DNA from: an uncultured Lachnospiraceae bacterium
GTDB taxonomy: Bacteria; Bacillota; Clostridia; Lachnospirales; Lachnospiraceae
Direction of reading: 5' to 3'
Assembly (NCBI GenBank): GCA_948438565.1
Contig: CAOJLW010000023.1
Span: forward strand, 1 to 14,812
Length of the DNA stretch: 14,812 nt
The position numbers and the translations under genes were made by a program. Below, one piece after another: positions 13,940 through 14,812 of the stretch. A model generated the notes under the pieces. That model saw only the letters and a program-made list of their open reading frames with translations, did no database searches and had not been told where the DNA came from. Within the stretch, counting starts at the first letter, position 1. The number at the start of each line of letters is the position of its first letter.

Positions 13940-14812
13940 ATGCAGACAGCGCAAATCCTTCGTCAGCTGATCCACTCGATAAAAACCCGTCCTTTCGTTT
14001 TGGCCTCCATACCCTGGGATGAGATTCTGCTTTGCATCACAACAGAATTCACCTGCTGTGCCAGACTCTATACCGCCGCGCAGTTCCAGGATATCCGTCA
14101 AAGTTTTCACGAATGCATCTCCCAGGCCAGGCAGCACGCCATAGAGCAGCGTCTCGATCTTTTGACTGCCAGTCTGGAAACTATGATTTTTGCATTGGAA
14201 ACTCTTCCGGAAGCCGAACATATCGACACGCTCCTCGAACAGGCAAACTTTGACCATGCCTGTTTAAACCACTATCAGAATAATACTATTATCGTACTTG
14301 GCGATTCCCATGTCAACTTTTTTAGCGGCAACGAGCTGCTCACCTTTTTGCCAATCGGCCAGGATATTAATACCTGCCCCGGCAATACGCCTTATCCGTT
14401 TACCACGCTCCATACCGGGCCATGTCTGGCTTATAACTGCCTTCGTCCCGGCACATCCTACCGTTTTAAAGAAAAAAGCGAATATTTGTGCCGACACTTT
14501 ATCCGACCACACGCCACCATCATCTGCTGTCTGGGAGAAATCGATATCCGCGTCCATGTCTTTCGACAGTCCAAACTGCAAAACCGACCTTATCAACAGA
14601 TTATTGACGATATTTTAACGCAGTATCTCCAATTCCTTATCGGCCTAAAAAACGCCGGATATGGCGTATGCTGCTGGGGACCAATTGCTTCCCAACCGGA
14701 ATCCTGTCCGCTCGATCCGTTATTTCCCAGGACAGGCACAGAGATCGAACGCAATCGGGCAACCGCATATTTTAACCGGCGTCTGCGCGCTTTGTGCCAG
14801 GAATCCGGCATT
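13940..14812 (+). CDS. SGNH/GDSL-hydrolase-like protein, 3' end beyond the window (partial)
   Basis: An open frame of 291 codons without stop runs to the right edge. AGGGGG (13924-13929) lies 10 bases before the ATG; an in-frame ATG at 13913 has no ribosome binding site. Residues 1-110 are helical. VLGDSHVNFFSG (119-130) is a block I motif with S123 as the likely nucleophile, and LGEIDIRVH (198-206) matches the GEID-R-H variant of block III seen in SGNH-like proteins of polysaccharide loci. The final catalytic Asp-His block is expected past the edge. SGNH proteins remove or transfer acetyl and other acyl groups on sugars, which fits this locus, but activity is inferred. The visible part has 15 cysteines and no signal peptide, so a cytoplasmic location is likely. 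Minus-strand frames opposite are shadows. Confidence 0.85.
   Translation, partial: MQTAQILRQLIHSIKTRPFVLASIPWDEILLCITTEFTCCARLYTAAQFQDIRQSFHECISQARQHAIEQRLDLLTASLETMIFALETLPEAEHIDTLLEQANFDHACLNHYQNNTIIVLGDSHVNFFSGNELLTFLPIGQDINTCPGNTPYPFTTLHTGPCLAYNCLRPGTSYRFKEKSEYLCRHFIRPHATIICCLGEIDIRVHVFRQSKLQNRPYQQIIDDILTQYLQFLIGLKNAGYGVCCWGPIASQPESCPLDPLFPRTGTEIERNRATAYFNRRLRALCQESGI

Noticed and set aside
13922..14811. Three minus-strand open frames (13922-14257, 14264-14596, 14593-14811)
   Set aside because: They lie opposite the SGNH-like plus-strand frame, which has recognisable motifs; they have no family features.
1..14812. tRNA, rRNA, CRISPR array, insertion sequence or phage att site
   Set aside because: Nearly all sequence is accounted for by coding regions; no cloverleaf, spaced direct repeats, transposase motif or terminal repeats were found.

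Overview
The window looks like part of the accessory glycosylation island of a flagellated Gram-positive bacterium, most plausibly a clostridium of the Lachnospiraceae type. Evidence for this: strong AGGAGG-type ribosome binding sites, TATAAT-type promoters, moderate GC content, and a PseI-type sialic-acid-like sugar synthase close to a Maf-type (motility accessory factor) glycosyltransferase. The assignment to phylum is firmer than to family. No flagellin, flagellar structural gene, rRNA, tRNA, CRISPR array or mobile element is visible.

Layout, left to right. (1) Minus strand: pseI (31-1089), followed after 18 bp by the first four codons of another gene that leaves the left edge. (2) Plus strand: a three-part protein (helical repeats, GT2 glycosyltransferase, methyltransferase; 1196-2932). 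Its 3' end overlaps tail-to-tail with the next operon. (3) Minus-strand operon 7177 to 2905: a very large GT2-helical-GT4 fusion, then the Maf glycosyltransferase, with overlapping ends. (4) Plus strand: a radical SAM protein (7297-8385) behind a good promoter. A hairpin terminator at its 3' end mainly serves the opposite operon. (5) Minus-strand operon about 13848 to 8408, six tightly packed genes: DUF6492-like transferase, CgeB-like GT4, a small methyltransferase-like protein, a DUF4422/DXD-sugar-transferase fusion, a 120-residue helical protein and a compact GT2. (6) Plus strand: the start of an SGNH-hydrolase-like gene (13940 to the right edge, open). There is no gene-free stretch over 300 bp; the largest gaps are the three divergent promoter regions 1090-1195, 7178-7296 and 13849-13939.

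Working model (inference). PseI makes a pseudaminic-acid-type nonulosonic acid, and Maf attaches it, or a relative, to flagellin Ser/Thr in the cytoplasm. The many other transferases, several of them two-domain, extend or decorate the glycan. The methyltransferase, radical SAM and SGNH proteins would modify sugars. No flippase, polymerase or ABC exporter is seen, which fits glycosylation of a cytoplasmic protein better than capsule export, but only 15 kb is visible. The least understood parts are the radical SAM protein, the 120-residue helical protein, the small methyltransferase-like protein, and a pair of adjacent perfect inverted repeats inside the GT2-GT4 fusion gene.
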